From Cyclobacteriaceae bacterium (GTDB lineage: Bacteria > Bacteroidota > Bacteroidia > Cytophagales > Cyclobacteriaceae), in contig JAEUUE010000015.1 in the NCBI GenBank assembly GCA_016787605.1, positions 1-64,000 on the forward strand: DNA of 64,000 nt, in the 5' to 3' direction. The translations under genes and the position numbers were made by a program. Positions 38,973 to 47,700 of the stretch are shown piece after piece (position 1 is the stretch's first letter; each line of letters begins with the position of its first letter). Under the pieces are notes generated by a model. It worked only from the letters and a program-made list of their open reading frames with translations, made no database searches and was not told the DNA's origin.

Positions 38973-39070
38973 CCCCAGGCCCCTTGCCCCTAAAGGGGGA
39001 GAACGCTTGGTGGAAGAATCAAAGTAGGCTTGTCTGCAAGAGGTCATGCTGAGCGAAGTCGAAGCATGAC
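38973..39070. repeat. 98-base direct repeat, copy 2
   Basis: It is identical to 38803-38900 except for one base in the terminal hairpin loop. Between the copies lies another REP-like fragment (CCTTCGACTTCCCTTCGACT, 38913-38932). It ends seven bases before the stop codon of the dehydratase gene. Confidence 0.9.
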
Positions 39071-39076
39071 TGGTCG

Positions 39077-40999
39077 CTAGTTCAACTCGCTGAACCGCTG
39101 GGTATCCAGCACTTCGTAGCGGGAGTAGTTGCTCTTGTACTCAGGGACGAGCTCTTTCATGAGGGCTACCATCTTCAGCTCGTTGCGGTCGTTGATGAGG
39201 TCGTGGAAGAGTTCAACGAAGCGGTTGATTTCTTCGTAGCTGTACTCCTGAACCCGGGCGATCAGGATTTTCTTGTGGTGAGTGGGGATGGTGTTTTCCT
39301 GGTTGGACAGCAGTTCTTCGTAAAGCTTCTCCCCTTCCCGCAGGCCGGTGAAATGGATTTCGATGTCACGATCAGGCTCCAGGCCCGACAGCCAGATCAT
39401 CTTGCGGGCGAGATCCAGGATCTTCATGGACTTGCCCATGTCGAACAGGAATATCTCTCCTCCTTTGCCCATGGTCCCTGCTTCCAGCACCAACTGGCAG
39501 GCTTCGGGGATGGTCATGAAGTAGCGGGTGATTTCCGGGTGGGTCACCGTTACAGGGCCACCACTCGCGATTTGCCTTTTGAAAAGAGGGATTACCGAAC
39601 CATTGGACCCTAACACGTTGCCAAACCGGGTAGTCACGAAGGCGGTACGGTGAGGCTTGCCTTCCTGAAAGTTGTTGAGTGACTGCACGTAGATCTCCGC
39701 GATGCGCTTTGAGCAACCCATCACGTTGGTCGGGTTAACCGCCTTGTCGGTGGAGATCATCACGAACTTCTGCACTCCCACTTCGGCTGAAAGGTCGGCC
39801 AATAGTTTCGTACCCAGGATATTGCAGGCCACCGCCTCCGACGGATGGCTTTCCATCATCGGCACATGCTTGTAGGCCGCCGCATGGTAAACCACGTCGG
39901 GACGTTGCTCGGTAAAGATGGCCTGCATCCGCTCCTTGTTGGTGATATCGGCCAGGCAAATTATGAGCTTGATTCCTGGCGTCAGGGCGACCAGTTCGCG
40001 CTCGAGTTCGTAGAGGGCCGACTCGGCCTGATCAATGGCGATAATGGAATCCGGGTGGTACTGAATGACCTGGTGGACGAGTTCGCGGCCAATGGACCCT
40101 GCGGCGCCGGTCACACAGATTCTCTTACCCTTCAGGTCGCGCTCCACGTTCTCCTTGTTCAGGCGGATGGCTTCGCGCCCCAGGAGGTCTTCGATATTGA
40201 TCTCCTTGATCTGGCTAAAGCTCAGTTCTCCCTTCGCCCACTTGTCGATAGGCGGAATGACCCGGACCCTTACCCGGTGCTGAACACAAAGGTCAACCAG
40301 CTCATTGCGCCGATCCGGGTCGATGTCTTTGGCGGCAATCACCAACTCATCGAACGAACGGTCGCGCAGCAACTGCTCCAGTTCCGGCTTCCGCGCGCTG
40401 TAGATCCGCACGCCGTCGAGTACCTTCCCCACTTTGTCCGGGTTGTCTTCCAGGAAGCCCATGACCCGCATGCGTTTGGATGACTCCACCACATGCCGGG
40501 TGATGATCCCCGTCTGGCCCGCTCCGAAGATCAGCACCCGTGAACGCTTGAGCATCTGGTCTTCGTAATACGAGAAAATGTACTTGACCAGGAGCCGATA
40601 GTTGAACAGGAAGAGGAATGACGACAGGAAGCTGATCATCACCACCGAGTACGGGACCGGGTAAGGCAGCTTGTTGGAGGCGTAGAACAGGTTGACCCCG
40701 ACGACAAGGAACAGGTTCAGCATCACCATGAAGAAGATGCGGGCGCCATCCTGCAAGCCGGTGTAACGGATGATGCCCTTATAGCTTCCGGTGAGCAGGA
40801 TGGCAATCAGGCCGCCGACCGAGTAGACTACTATGCCCCGTTGGTACTCATGGAGGACCAGGTCGTTGAGCGCAAAATTGAATCGAAGGAGAAAACCCAG
40901 GAAGACCGAAAAGGAAATGAACGTCAGGTCGATGAAGATGATGACCCAACGAGGCAGGATCCGGAGGTTCCGGATAAGTTTAATCCACCACTGAATCAC
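39077..40999 (-). CDS. Membrane nucleoside-diphosphate-sugar 4,6-dehydratase (PglF/CapD type)
   Basis: The 640-residue protein has four N-terminal membrane segments (to about residue 135), a CoA-binding-like Rossmann domain (VLIFGAGQTGIITRHVV) and a C-terminal SDR domain. The SDR part has VTGAAGSIGRELV for NAD, YHAAAYKHVPMMES and STDKAVNPTNVMGCSKRIAE, where Met/Lys replace the usual YxxxK, as in UDP-GlcNAc 4,6-dehydratases. It should make a UDP-4-keto-6-deoxy sugar, the first step to bacillosamine-type sugars. It starts with GTG at 40999, overlapping the stop of the small upstream gene. Confidence 0.92.
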   Translation of the reverse strand: MIQWWIKLIRNLRILPRWVIIFIDLTFISFSVFLGFLLRFNFALNDLVLHEYQRGIVVYSVGGLIAILLTGSYKGIIRYTGLQDGARIFFMVMLNLFLVVGVNLFYASNKLPYPVPYSVVMISFLSSFLFLFNYRLLVKYIFSYYEDQMLKRSRVLIFGAGQTGIITRHVVESSKRMRVMGFLEDNPDKVGKVLDGVRIYSARKPELEQLLRDRSFDELVIAAKDIDPDRRNELVDLCVQHRVRVRVIPPIDKWAKGELSFSQIKEINIEDLLGREAIRLNKENVERDLKGKRICVTGAAGSIGRELVHQVIQYHPDSIIAIDQAESALYELERELVALTPGIKLIICLADITNKERMQAIFTEQRPDVVYHAAAYKHVPMMESHPSEAVACNILGTKLLADLSAEVGVQKFVMISTDKAVNPTNVMGCSKRIAEIYVQSLNNFQEGKPHRTAFVTTRFGNVLGSNGSVIPLFKRQIASGGPVTVTHPEITRYFMTIPEACQLVLEAGTMGKGGEIFLFDMGKSMKILDLARKMIWLSGLEPDRDIEIHFTGLREGEKLYEELLSNQENTIPTHHKKILIARVQEYSYEEINRFVELFHDLINDRNELKMVALMKELVPEYKSNYSRYEVLDTQRFSELN

Positions 41000-41190
41000 T
41001 CTTTCTTCGTTGACCTGAACCGTGAAAGCAACTGACGGACACCCAGCAGCGCGCCCCCACCCAACAGGAACTCAATACCTGAAATCGGAACATCCGGGTC
41101 GGGAGGCGGTCCAGGCTGGGCTATCCCAGTCATGGGTAGCATTACTATGGCCATTACGGCAACATAAGAGGTCAAAGGCCTGATCTTCAT
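40996..41190 (-). CDS. Small protein with signal peptide and exosortase-type tripartite C-terminus
   Basis: The protein has 64 residues. A signal peptide ends at GIA-Q (cleavage after residue 24). Only about 13 residues (QPGPPPDPDVPIS) follow before a hydrophobic segment GIEFLLGGGALLGV and a basic tail RFRSTKKE. A short motif (VPISG), one membrane segment and a basic end make up the layout of PEP-CTERM-like sorting signals. Similar tiny Pro-rich proteins with a P-[IV]-[DS]-G motif are common in Bacteroidota. ATG 41190 has AGGAAG eight bases upstream; a GTG at 41199 is less likely. It overlaps the dehydratase start by four bases. I infer a substrate of the exosortase at 47.2 kb. Confidence 0.7.
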   Translation of the reverse strand: MKIRPLTSYVAVMAIVMLPMTGIAQPGPPPDPDVPISGIEFLLGGGALLGVRQLLSRFRSTKKE

Positions 41191-41209
41191 TAGTGACACT
41201 TCCTAGCGG

Positions 41210-44200
41210 TCAATTCTTGATAAACTTACGAACGTACACCCTGTTCCCTGCAAATACCTTTATCATGTAAACCCCTCCGGTAAGTGAACCAAGGTCCTTT
41301 GATCCGGTCAGCATTCCACTCTCTTCATGTAACATCATAGCACCCACTTCATTACCCATCAAATCCAGGATTATGACTTCCTTTGAAGCCGACTGATCGG
41401 TAACGATCACGGCAATATCTCTCATTACCGGGTTCGGATATACTCTAACCACATCGATTGAAGGAGCGCTAATAGCCTTTTCTCCAAACACTATGTAGAA
41501 TCTGTCAACTGGTTGTGATGCCAATGACTCGCTGACATTAAATGTGTATGGACTGCTGTTCAAGTCGTAGACTTCACCTGTAAACTTATCGTGGAGCATT
41601 ACTGTCTCAGAACTAAACAGACCTGAAAGTCTGGATTGCAGCATAAAGGAACCCATGCCAATGTCGGATATAGATAAGAAAACTGGGGTGCCATATGGAA
41701 TCTCCTTTATCAAGTTGATTGCAAGAGGAACACCATCCCCAGACAGGAATGACAGGTTGAACGAGGGGCTTTTCCTTTTTACAGCGTCAAAGTTATCATA
41801 GGTCAAAGCAGCCTTATCATGGAGTTGAATGTAAGCATAATCCTCATCGGTGCTTCCAACTTCCTTAAGTGCAATTTCCAGGTAATCCGCCTCTTTCTCT
41901 GCATTCCGGAGAAATGCAGTAGATGTGGATGTCTTTGCCTGCTCATGAATAGTAATTGCCGTCCCACTTACGCCATGAATCCAAAAGCCTTGACCTGCTG
42001 CTATTCGTCCGCTGCCAAGGTCACCTGTACTGCCGTTCCATGTGCGGTATCCTCCGCTTGTACCTTTGGTTGGGTCCCATACAGAGATAGCATTACTGCC
42101 ATAGTTGGTCTTTGTCCAGCCCGCAATTATGTCCCAATCTACTGCACTGGGGTAGGGATTGCCAACGAAATTCCATCCATCGTCTGCTGCACCGGCTGAT
42201 GCGGTAAAGGTAACAGGAAGCACAATACTGCCGGAATTAATCGTCCCGCTCAACGACATGGTTGGAGAGCCTAACACACTTCTTACCAATAAATTGTAAC
42301 CGCGTCCCGGTGACAACGTGGAGGTTGTGCTATTGCCTCCGTTAGGAGGGTGTGCAACATAACCATTGGTGAGTACGCCAGCAGCGGCTTCGTTATAGAA
42401 GTACATTGACGAGCCGTTTGTTGCGCATTCCGTACACGGAAAACTTGTTCCTGTAAACGGACCGGTAATGGTAATTCCGCTTGCTATTATCTGACTCACG
42501 GTAGGATTTAGAACTTGGGCCGAAATATCCCGATAGTGCCTTCCAACTCCTGTAATGAAGCGCTGTACGGCCACGGAACCTGTCACGCTGCCACCGCCGG
42601 AGAGATCGCCAATGGAGGCTGTACCGGATCCATTAGATATCAATGTAAGGTTGCCCCCGGAGGCGACAGTAGTGGCCGATTGGATATTGAGAAGCCCTGT
42701 GAGGTTTACCGCTGAGGAAAGCGTAACGCTTCCACCGGACTTATTCACGGTGATATTGGCGAATGTCTTCCCTGCTCCTGCCACCACCTGCGCACCACTG
42801 CCATTGAGGTTTATCGTGCCGGTATTGGCATTAAACGTTCCTCCTGAATTCAACTGCAGGTTCCCGGTAATGTTGACGGTTCCTGTTGGCATGGTAAGGG
42901 TAGAACCGCTGTTTGCTGTGACGTTGCTAAACGTGGGGGTTGATGATGCCGTGATGGTAACGCTGGCTCCACCGGCAATAATGACCGCACCTGTACCTCC
43001 TGTGAAGTTACCCGCTCCCTTGTTCCAAGTAGCTGAACTGCCGCCCATGGTAATGTTGAATCCGTTTGCATCCAAGGTCGAGCTAGTCAACTGCACATTG
43101 CCATCAGCCTTGGTGCTTTTGTCGAGGGTGACAGTCCCGCCATTTATGGTCAGGTTCAATAGCATGTCAGAGGCAACCGTTGGCAACTCAAGGCCAGTTG
43201 TCAAAGTGGATCCTGTATAAGTAACGCTATAATGTTGCCCGGGGGGCAAATCAGTTGGCGGGTTCCCGCTAAGGGTTCCGTTGGAATTTCTAACCAGCGT
43301 TGATCCATTAGCCATTTGAAGGCCGCTGGTATTGGTAAAGGTACCATTCGTAAGATTGAATGTAGTATTTACAATTAGCTGACTATTCAGCGAGGCTGTA
43401 CCTGAACTTGAGCGGTTGAAGGTGAGGGTACCCAACGTGCTATTTACTGAGTTTATTCTCAAGGTGCCAAAAGGGCCACTTCCTCCAATAGTTAGTGTTG
43501 AACTACTGCTTGGTGAAAGGTCACCACTCCCGCTTCCGGAAAAAGTCCCATTGAGGGTGAGGGTCTGACCCGGAAATGATAGCGATCCGCTTGTAAGGGT
43601 CAGAACTCCGGTAATGGTCACATTATTTGCAAAAGTCACCCCATTAGAATTGTCCAGCGTAAGATTAGTAAAGGTTTGAGCCCCGGAAGGAAAGGGGAAT
43701 GTTCCAATTGAACCCGAACCGCTAATGGTGATGCTTCCACCGGATCCGATGGTAATGAAGTTTCCACCAGCGGACAGGGTACCGTTGAGGGTTAACGCAC
43801 CGTTTAGGATATTAAGGTTACCGGAAGTTAAGGTTAGGTTGGTGGTGATGATGACCGGGACGCCTACAATCAACGAAACACCGCTCGAGTTGTTGACGGT
43901 GGTATTGACCCCGGAAGTAGTGGGATGGCCATTACCGATGAATTGTCCGGCCAAACCGTTGTAAACTATTGTACATCCTGAATTGTAGGTCCGGCTACCC
44001 GATACCCGCACGTTACCGCTCAATGTCCCTGTTTGCATTGCACCGCTTGAACTAGTGGATGCTATCTGAAGAGTGCCGTCGACCGTCAGGGTTCCGCTCC
44101 CTGCAAGAAAACTTGTTGCCGGGATACTTACCACCGACAAGGCGCTGACATAATAGTTCACAGACCCCGAGGGGACAAGCGATGACGTATAAATTTGAGT

Positions 44201-45280
44201 TCCTGAGGTGCCCACAAAGTTCAAGGTTCCTGAACCGGTAGGAGCTGCACTTACCAAAATATCACCTCCGGTAAAATCAACGTTTCCTTGTGCGTTGATT
44301 ACACCAACAGCCGAAAAAAAAGAAAAATCGAAAATGCCTCCAGAAATTGAAATATCACCAACGACGTTAATGGAAGCATCAACATCTTCCGCTAACTGAA
44401 AATATCCACCGGCGAGGATCATGTCTCCCGTGATGGTCATTGTACCCGGCGTCGCTGTCTGCGCGATGAAACCTGCCACTCCACCATTGACCACAAAATT
44501 GCCACCGATATTCAAGGTCGTATTGGCGCCACCCATTTGGTTCCAATAGAATCCTCCCACCCCAGTATCATCAATCTGAAAATTACCTGTCACGTTGGAC
44601 GGAGCTCCGGCCAAGTCAACAAACTGATCCCAGTTGGGTGTATTCCATACAAAGTTCCCGAAAGTCTGACTCAGCCCGGTTGGCACGTTAGCGCCACCTG
44701 CCCCCAACCCGGTAATTGACATGGTTGAAGTTGCGTCCCAACCAGCCACAGGGATCGCATTGGCCGTGGTGCCATCAAAAAGATGGAAATAGCTAGAGCC
44801 TGCTCGGAAAGTGAGTTTTACGGCAGTTGAGTTTATGATAGAGCCAGCATTATTAAGCGTGCCATCCACCCTCAAGCGGTTTGAATTGCCTGGAAGGCCC
44901 GCAACCATTTGTATAGTCCCATTCACATTCAACACACCACCCGAATTAACGCTAATGTCGTCACCTGCTCCCGGCCCAAGCGTCACAGTCACTCCAGCAT
45001 TAATTGTGAGGGTACCACCGTTTTGCACGGTGGTTTGGTCTGTTGTGAGAATCGCGGCAACCGTCACAACATGTCCGTTGCGGATGGTTATTGTACCTGA
45101 AGTTGAAGTAGGCGCTACCGTTGAAGGACTTTCCTCGAACGAACCATTCAAGTCAGCATCCCGCTCCCAGGTACCCGGTGTACCCCATGTACCCGATCCT
45201 AAAGACCGATAATTACCTGCCTGACCAAAGGAAAAGGCATATATCAATTGGAAGGCAACAACCAATAGTTTTGACTTCAT
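41210..45280 (-). CDS. Type IX secretion substrate, large beta-strand-repeat surface protein
   Basis: The 1356-residue protein has a signal peptide (to about YAFSFGQ), then about 900 residues of Gly/Ser/Thr/Asn-rich repeated beta strands (GTLTINAG, GGTLTVNG, NITGNLQLNSGG), as in right-handed beta-helix adhesins. A ~200-residue unique domain follows (GYNLLVRS; WNFVGNPYPSAVDW), and a C-terminal type A sorting domain ends the protein (VYPNPVMRDIAVIV to GVYMIKVFAGNRVYVRKFI). The last signal directs outer-membrane translocation and cell-surface attachment. It sits inside the polysaccharide locus, 19 bases upstream of the small exosortase-type gene. Confidence 0.9.
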   Translation of the reverse strand: MKSKLLVVAFQLIYAFSFGQAGNYRSLGSGTWGTPGTWERDADLNGSFEESPSTVAPTSTSGTITIRNGHVVTVAAILTTDQTTVQNGGTLTINAGVTVTLGPGAGDDISVNSGGVLNVNGTIQMVAGLPGNSNRLRVDGTLNNAGSIINSTAVKLTFRAGSSYFHLFDGTTANAIPVAGWDATSTMSITGLGAGGANVPTGLSQTFGNFVWNTPNWDQFVDLAGAPSNVTGNFQIDDTGVGGFYWNQMGGANTTLNIGGNFVVNGGVAGFIAQTATPGTMTITGDMILAGGYFQLAEDVDASINVVGDISISGGIFDFSFFSAVGVINAQGNVDFTGGDILVSAAPTGSGTLNFVGTSGTQIYTSSLVPSGSVNYYVSALSVVSIPATSFLAGSGTLTVDGTLQIASTSSSGAMQTGTLSGNVRVSGSRTYNSGCTIVYNGLAGQFIGNGHPTTSGVNTTVNNSSGVSLIVGVPVIITTNLTLTSGNLNILNGALTLNGTLSAGGNFITIGSGGSITISGSGSIGTFPFPSGAQTFTNLTLDNSNGVTFANNVTITGVLTLTSGSLSFPGQTLTLNGTFSGSGSGDLSPSSSSTLTIGGSGPFGTLRINSVNSTLGTLTFNRSSSGTASLNSQLIVNTTFNLTNGTFTNTSGLQMANGSTLVRNSNGTLSGNPPTDLPPGQHYSVTYTGSTLTTGLELPTVASDMLLNLTINGGTVTLDKSTKADGNVQLTSSTLDANGFNITMGGSSATWNKGAGNFTGGTGAVIIAGGASVTITASSTPTFSNVTANSGSTLTMPTGTVNITGNLQLNSGGTFNANTGTINLNGSGAQVVAGAGKTFANITVNKSGGSVTLSSAVNLTGLLNIQSATTVASGGNLTLISNGSGTASIGDLSGGGSVTGSVAVQRFITGVGRHYRDISAQVLNPTVSQIIASGITITGPFTGTSFPCTECATNGSSMYFYNEAAAGVLTNGYVAHPPNGGNSTTSTLSPGRGYNLLVRSVLGSPTMSLSGTINSGSIVLPVTFTASAGAADDGWNFVGNPYPSAVDWDIIAGWTKTNYGSNAISVWDPTKGTSGGYRTWNGSTGDLGSGRIAAGQGFWIHGVSGTAITIHEQAKTSTSTAFLRNAEKEADYLEIALKEVGSTDEDYAYIQLHDKAALTYDNFDAVKRKSPSFNLSFLSGDGVPLAINLIKEIPYGTPVFLSISDIGMGSFMLQSRLSGLFSSETVMLHDKFTGEVYDLNSSPYTFNVSESLASQPVDRFYIVFGEKAISAPSIDVVRVYPNPVMRDIAVIVTDQSASKEVIILDLMGNEVGAMMLHEESGMLTGSKDLGSLTGGVYMIKVFAGNRVYVRKFIKN

Positions 45281-45316
45281 TCTCTATTTCTTAATTGCTT
45301 TCCGTTATCAAAGATT

Positions 45317-45324
45317 CAAAAATA
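45317..45324 (-). promoter_or_regulatory. -7 box TATTTTTG of the type IX substrate gene
   Basis: On the minus strand TATTTTTG matches TAnnTTTG exactly and lies 36 bases before the ATG at 45280. The surrounding 229-base gap is AT-rich and is the largest break inside the locus, so a new transcript probably begins here. A TTG lies about 28 bases further upstream, a little far for -33. Confidence 0.5.
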
Positions 45325-45509
45325 GGTAAAACCTTACATGATTCATACCAGACAACCAGCAACTGTAACCCGAAATTTGGCGAAAACTTGATGTCAGAAG
45401 AAGTGATGAACGGTCAAAATCAATACCAACTTAAGTGACTGTAAATCAATAATCTACATCATTTAAAGCCAAGTCTTGGAAATCGAATCGCTAAAAAACT
45501 GAAAATCAA

Positions 45510-46607
45510 TTACTTAAGGGCGGAAAGAACTTCTGAAACAACCGCCGGCGGGGTCACATTATCCGGCCCCATGGGCAATACCAATCCCCTGTCAAATAGG
45601 TGGCTAGATAGCGCTAAGCCATGACTCTCCGCATGCCGAAATGCAGGCTGTGCATGAAGTGGTTTCCAGAGCCTTCTGCCCTCAATTCCGGCACTGTTCA
45701 ACTTATCCAGTACATTCTTTGGCAGCAGACTACCTGGCAGCAAGCAAGCAGTCAGCCATGGCTGAAATCCTCCTAACTCAAGAATTCCTTGAAAAATCAG
45801 CCCCTGCTTCTTCCCTTCAGCCCTATAGACGCCGTCGATTGAGCGTCGCCTTTCGAAAAGCAGCGGCATTATTTGGAGCTGAGTCATGACATATGCGGCC
45901 GTAATTGGGCTCATGCGATAGTTATATCCCACCACTTCGTGTTGGTAATATGGCAGATTGGACCGCGCATGCGCCGCGAGGTATCGGGCCTTGGCGATCC
46001 AGTCGGCATTCGACGAAACCAATGCGCCTCCGCCAAAACCTGTTATCGTCTTGTTGCTGTTGAATGAATACACACCGATGTCGCCAATCGTACCGGTCCA
46101 CTTGCCCCGCCAGGTTGAACCAAATGACTCCGCGGCATCTTCAATGACCGGCACGCTGAACTCCCGGCCAATCGCTGCCAGCTCATCCATGTCGGCAGGC
46201 ACGCCGTAGTTGTGCACGACCACCATAGCTCCCACCCTTTTCCCTTCATGTTTGAGTTTCTCCACCGCCCGTCGAACCAGTACCGGGTCGATGTTCCAGG
46301 TTTTGGTCTCCGAGTCGACCAACACTAAGCGGGCACCGACGTATATCGCCGGGCTTACGGTTGCCACGTACGCGAATGTCGGCGCGATCACATAATCACC
46401 TGCATTAACACCAGCCACCTGGAGGGCCAGGTGCATGGCTGAGGTTCCCGATGTGACCGCCAGCACATTCGGACTGCCTGTCACCACCGACAATTTCTGC
46501 TCCAGGTCCCTGATAATCTCTTCGTGATGACGACCGGCGTATGATTTGAGCACCCGGCTGAGGGTGTCGGGGCCGATCTCGTTGTAGGAAAGGGGGACGG
46601 TGATCAA
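45510..46607 (-). CDS. DegT/DnrJ/EryC1 family sugar aminotransferase (first of two)
   Basis: The 365-residue PLP enzyme should aminate a keto-sugar nucleotide. It shows VTSGTSAMHLALQVAGV, VIAPTFAYVATV, the PLP-phosphate-side IEDAAESFGS and the Schiff-base Lys in SFNSNKTITGFGGGALVS. It is of the PglE/WecE class; a 4-amination after the PglF-like dehydratase is a good hypothesis. The start appears to be TTG at 46607, as no ATG fits the conserved PLSYNEIGPDTL opening. A nonad repeat lies directly upstream. Confidence 0.9.
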   Translation of the reverse strand: MITVPLSYNEIGPDTLSRVLKSYAGRHHEEIIRDLEQKLSVVTGSPNVLAVTSGTSAMHLALQVAGVNAGDYVIAPTFAYVATVSPAIYVGARLVLVDSETKTWNIDPVLVRRAVEKLKHEGKRVGAMVVVHNYGVPADMDELAAIGREFSVPVIEDAAESFGSTWRGKWTGTIGDIGVYSFNSNKTITGFGGGALVSSNADWIAKARYLAAHARSNLPYYQHEVVGYNYRMSPITAAYVMTQLQIMPLLFERRRSIDGVYRAEGKKQGLIFQGILELGGFQPWLTACLLPGSLLPKNVLDKLNSAGIEGRRLWKPLHAQPAFRHAESHGLALSSHLFDRGLVLPMGPDNVTPPAVVSEVLSALK

Positions 46608-46642
46608 GGTCTTAAATCGAAGGTTCGAAGATGGCTGATGAG

Positions 46643-46714
46643 AAAGTTCCTAGGGTTCCTGAGGTTCCAAGGGTTCCAAAGGCTCCTAGGGTTCCAGGGG
46701 TTGCAAGAGTTCCT
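46643..46714. repeat. Nonad repeat upstream of the aminotransferase gene
   Basis: Eight units run in exact 9-base register on the plus strand: AAAGTTCCT, AGGGTTCCT, GAGGTTCCA, AGGGTTCCA, AAGGCTCCT, AGGGTTCCA, GGGGTTGCA, AGAGTTCCT. The same word family recurs at 48352. It lies between two genes of one apparent transcription unit. Confidence 0.85.
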
Positions 46715-46733
46715 GAAGTTGGGTGACTCGTAT

Positions 46734-47168
46734 TCAACGGTTTGATTCGTGGCGGCGCTGGTAGTACATGCCGGCGATCAAGATAATCATTAGCAGCGGA
46801 TTGACGATCATCCGGTGGAGGGGCTGGAAGACCGGGGAGGAAAGTTCGGTGGGGCCTTCGGCCGAGAGTTTCAGGATGAGGTACAAGGGCAACAGCACGA
46901 ACAACTCGAACAAGAACACCCACCAGGCTAACCGGGTGAAGCGCTGGTCCCGGAAGAAGGCCGACACCAGGGCGACGCAGAGTAAGTCGTTGATTACCAG
47001 ACGGGTCACACGGTTCACAACAAACGAACTGGTCTCGGATGGCGATTGGCCTGCCCAGCCCGCCACCCATCCCAGGTAATCGATGCGCTGAAATATATAG
47101 ACCAGGAACAGGCCGAGAAAAGCACCCGCCACGATGATGTTCCGCCGGCTAAACCACTCAGGCCGCAT
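46734..47168 (-). CDS. Exosortase F system-associated membrane protein
   Basis: The 144-residue protein has four hydrophobic segments (about 10-27, 57-71, 82-99 and 120-136). It has the RVTRLVINDLLCVALV, FFRDQRFTRLAWWVFLFELFVLLPLY and LHRMIVNPLLMIILIAGMYYQRR features typical of the small protein that accompanies exosortase F in Bacteroidota. Its start overlaps the exosortase gene by 11 bases, so the two are co-translated. Role unknown; it may be a chaperone or cofactor of the exosortase. The call rests on size, topology and this tight pairing. Confidence 0.85.
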   Translation of the reverse strand: MRPEWFSRRNIIVAGAFLGLFLVYIFQRIDYLGWVAGWAGQSPSETSSFVVNRVTRLVINDLLCVALVSAFFRDQRFTRLAWWVFLFELFVLLPLYLILKLSAEGPTELSSPVFQPLHRMIVNPLLMIILIAGMYYQRRHESNR

Positions 47169-47700
47169 GATGCTCGACTGGTTTGCCGTTCCACCGCGTC
47201 ACCCAAAACCACCAAAGCACAAATACGATGACATAGATAACGGCGGTGAAAAAGTATTTGTGGAAGTAATAGAACAACCGCTCGTTGAAGGCCGACAGCC
47301 CGAACAGCCAGAGAATGCGTCCGAGGTTGGCCAGGTGAATGACCAGGAACCCTATGGGTATGAACCAAAGTACCCGTTCGCGACGACCACCATAGGCCAG
47401 CACGAAGGACAGGAACACGATCATCACATTCAGGCCGTTGCAGCCTTCAAAGACATTCAGCACTTTCCTGGTGCCCTCGAAGACAAACACCGTGGGACCG
47501 TCCGGGTTAGGATTTTGGGATGCGTCTGCGCCGAAGAACGATAGGATAGCCACCACTTCCCGGCTCACCTCCGAGGTCATAAAATCCGGAACCTTGCCGA
47601 GGGACTCAATCCAAAACCCATACAGCAGGCTGAGCACCAGGTAGCACCCCAGGAAGATGCCCAGGAAGCGGAGCGCGGGTTTTACTTCACCCAGCTTCAT
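47158..47700 (-). CDS. xrtF: Exosortase family protein XrtF
   Basis: The 180-residue membrane protein has about five hydrophobic segments. The exosortase catalytic triad is visible: Cys87 in FEGCNGLNVM, Arg128 in LANLGRILWL and His147 in YYFHKYFF. Exosortases cleave proteins at a C-terminal sorting motif in the inner membrane and are thought to pass them to a glycan or lipid acceptor. The compact size and the associated gene downstream identify type F. Its ATG overlaps the stop of the acetyltransferase gene by four bases (ATGA). Its target is unknown; the 64-residue protein at 40996 is a candidate. Confidence 0.92.
   Translation of the reverse strand: MKLGEVKPALRFLGIFLGCYLVLSLLYGFWIESLGKVPDFMTSEVSREVVAILSFFGADASQNPNPDGPTVFVFEGTRKVLNVFEGCNGLNVMIVFLSFVLAYGGRRERVLWFIPIGFLVIHLANLGRILWLFGLSAFNERLFYYFHKYFFTAVIYVIVFVLWWFWVTRWNGKPVEHHAA

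Larger units (their letters stand above)
38458..39076. repeat. Gene-free island of nested long repeats
   Basis: No plausible coding region is seen in this stretch. The motif CCCCAGGCCCCTTGCCCCTA recurs four times (near 38564, 38675, 38803 and 38973; the first copy differs by one base) and pairs with the following GGGG run. A longer unit, GTTCATGTATAGCGGAGCG to ATTTCCACTTG, occurs at about 38619-38672 and 38748-38800. A 98-base unit is repeated with one mismatch (38803-38900 and 38973-39070). The region separates the conserved metabolic genes from the surface-polysaccharide locus. No transposase or obvious attachment site is present. Confidence 0.85.

Noticed and set aside
38458-39076. Possible insertion sequence or remnant
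   Set aside because: No transposase fragment, no terminal inverted repeats and no target duplication were seen; the repeats are direct and nested.
45281-45509. Small gene in the 229-base gap upstream of the type IX substrate
   Set aside because: No open frame with a credible start is present; the AT-rich stretch with TATTTTTG is better explained as a promoter region.
46612-47070. 152-codon open frame ending in a GTLGTSGTLG repeat
   Set aside because: It is another frame of the exosortase-associated gene run into the nonad array; a 9-base repeat is open in all frames without stops, so this is not evidence of coding.
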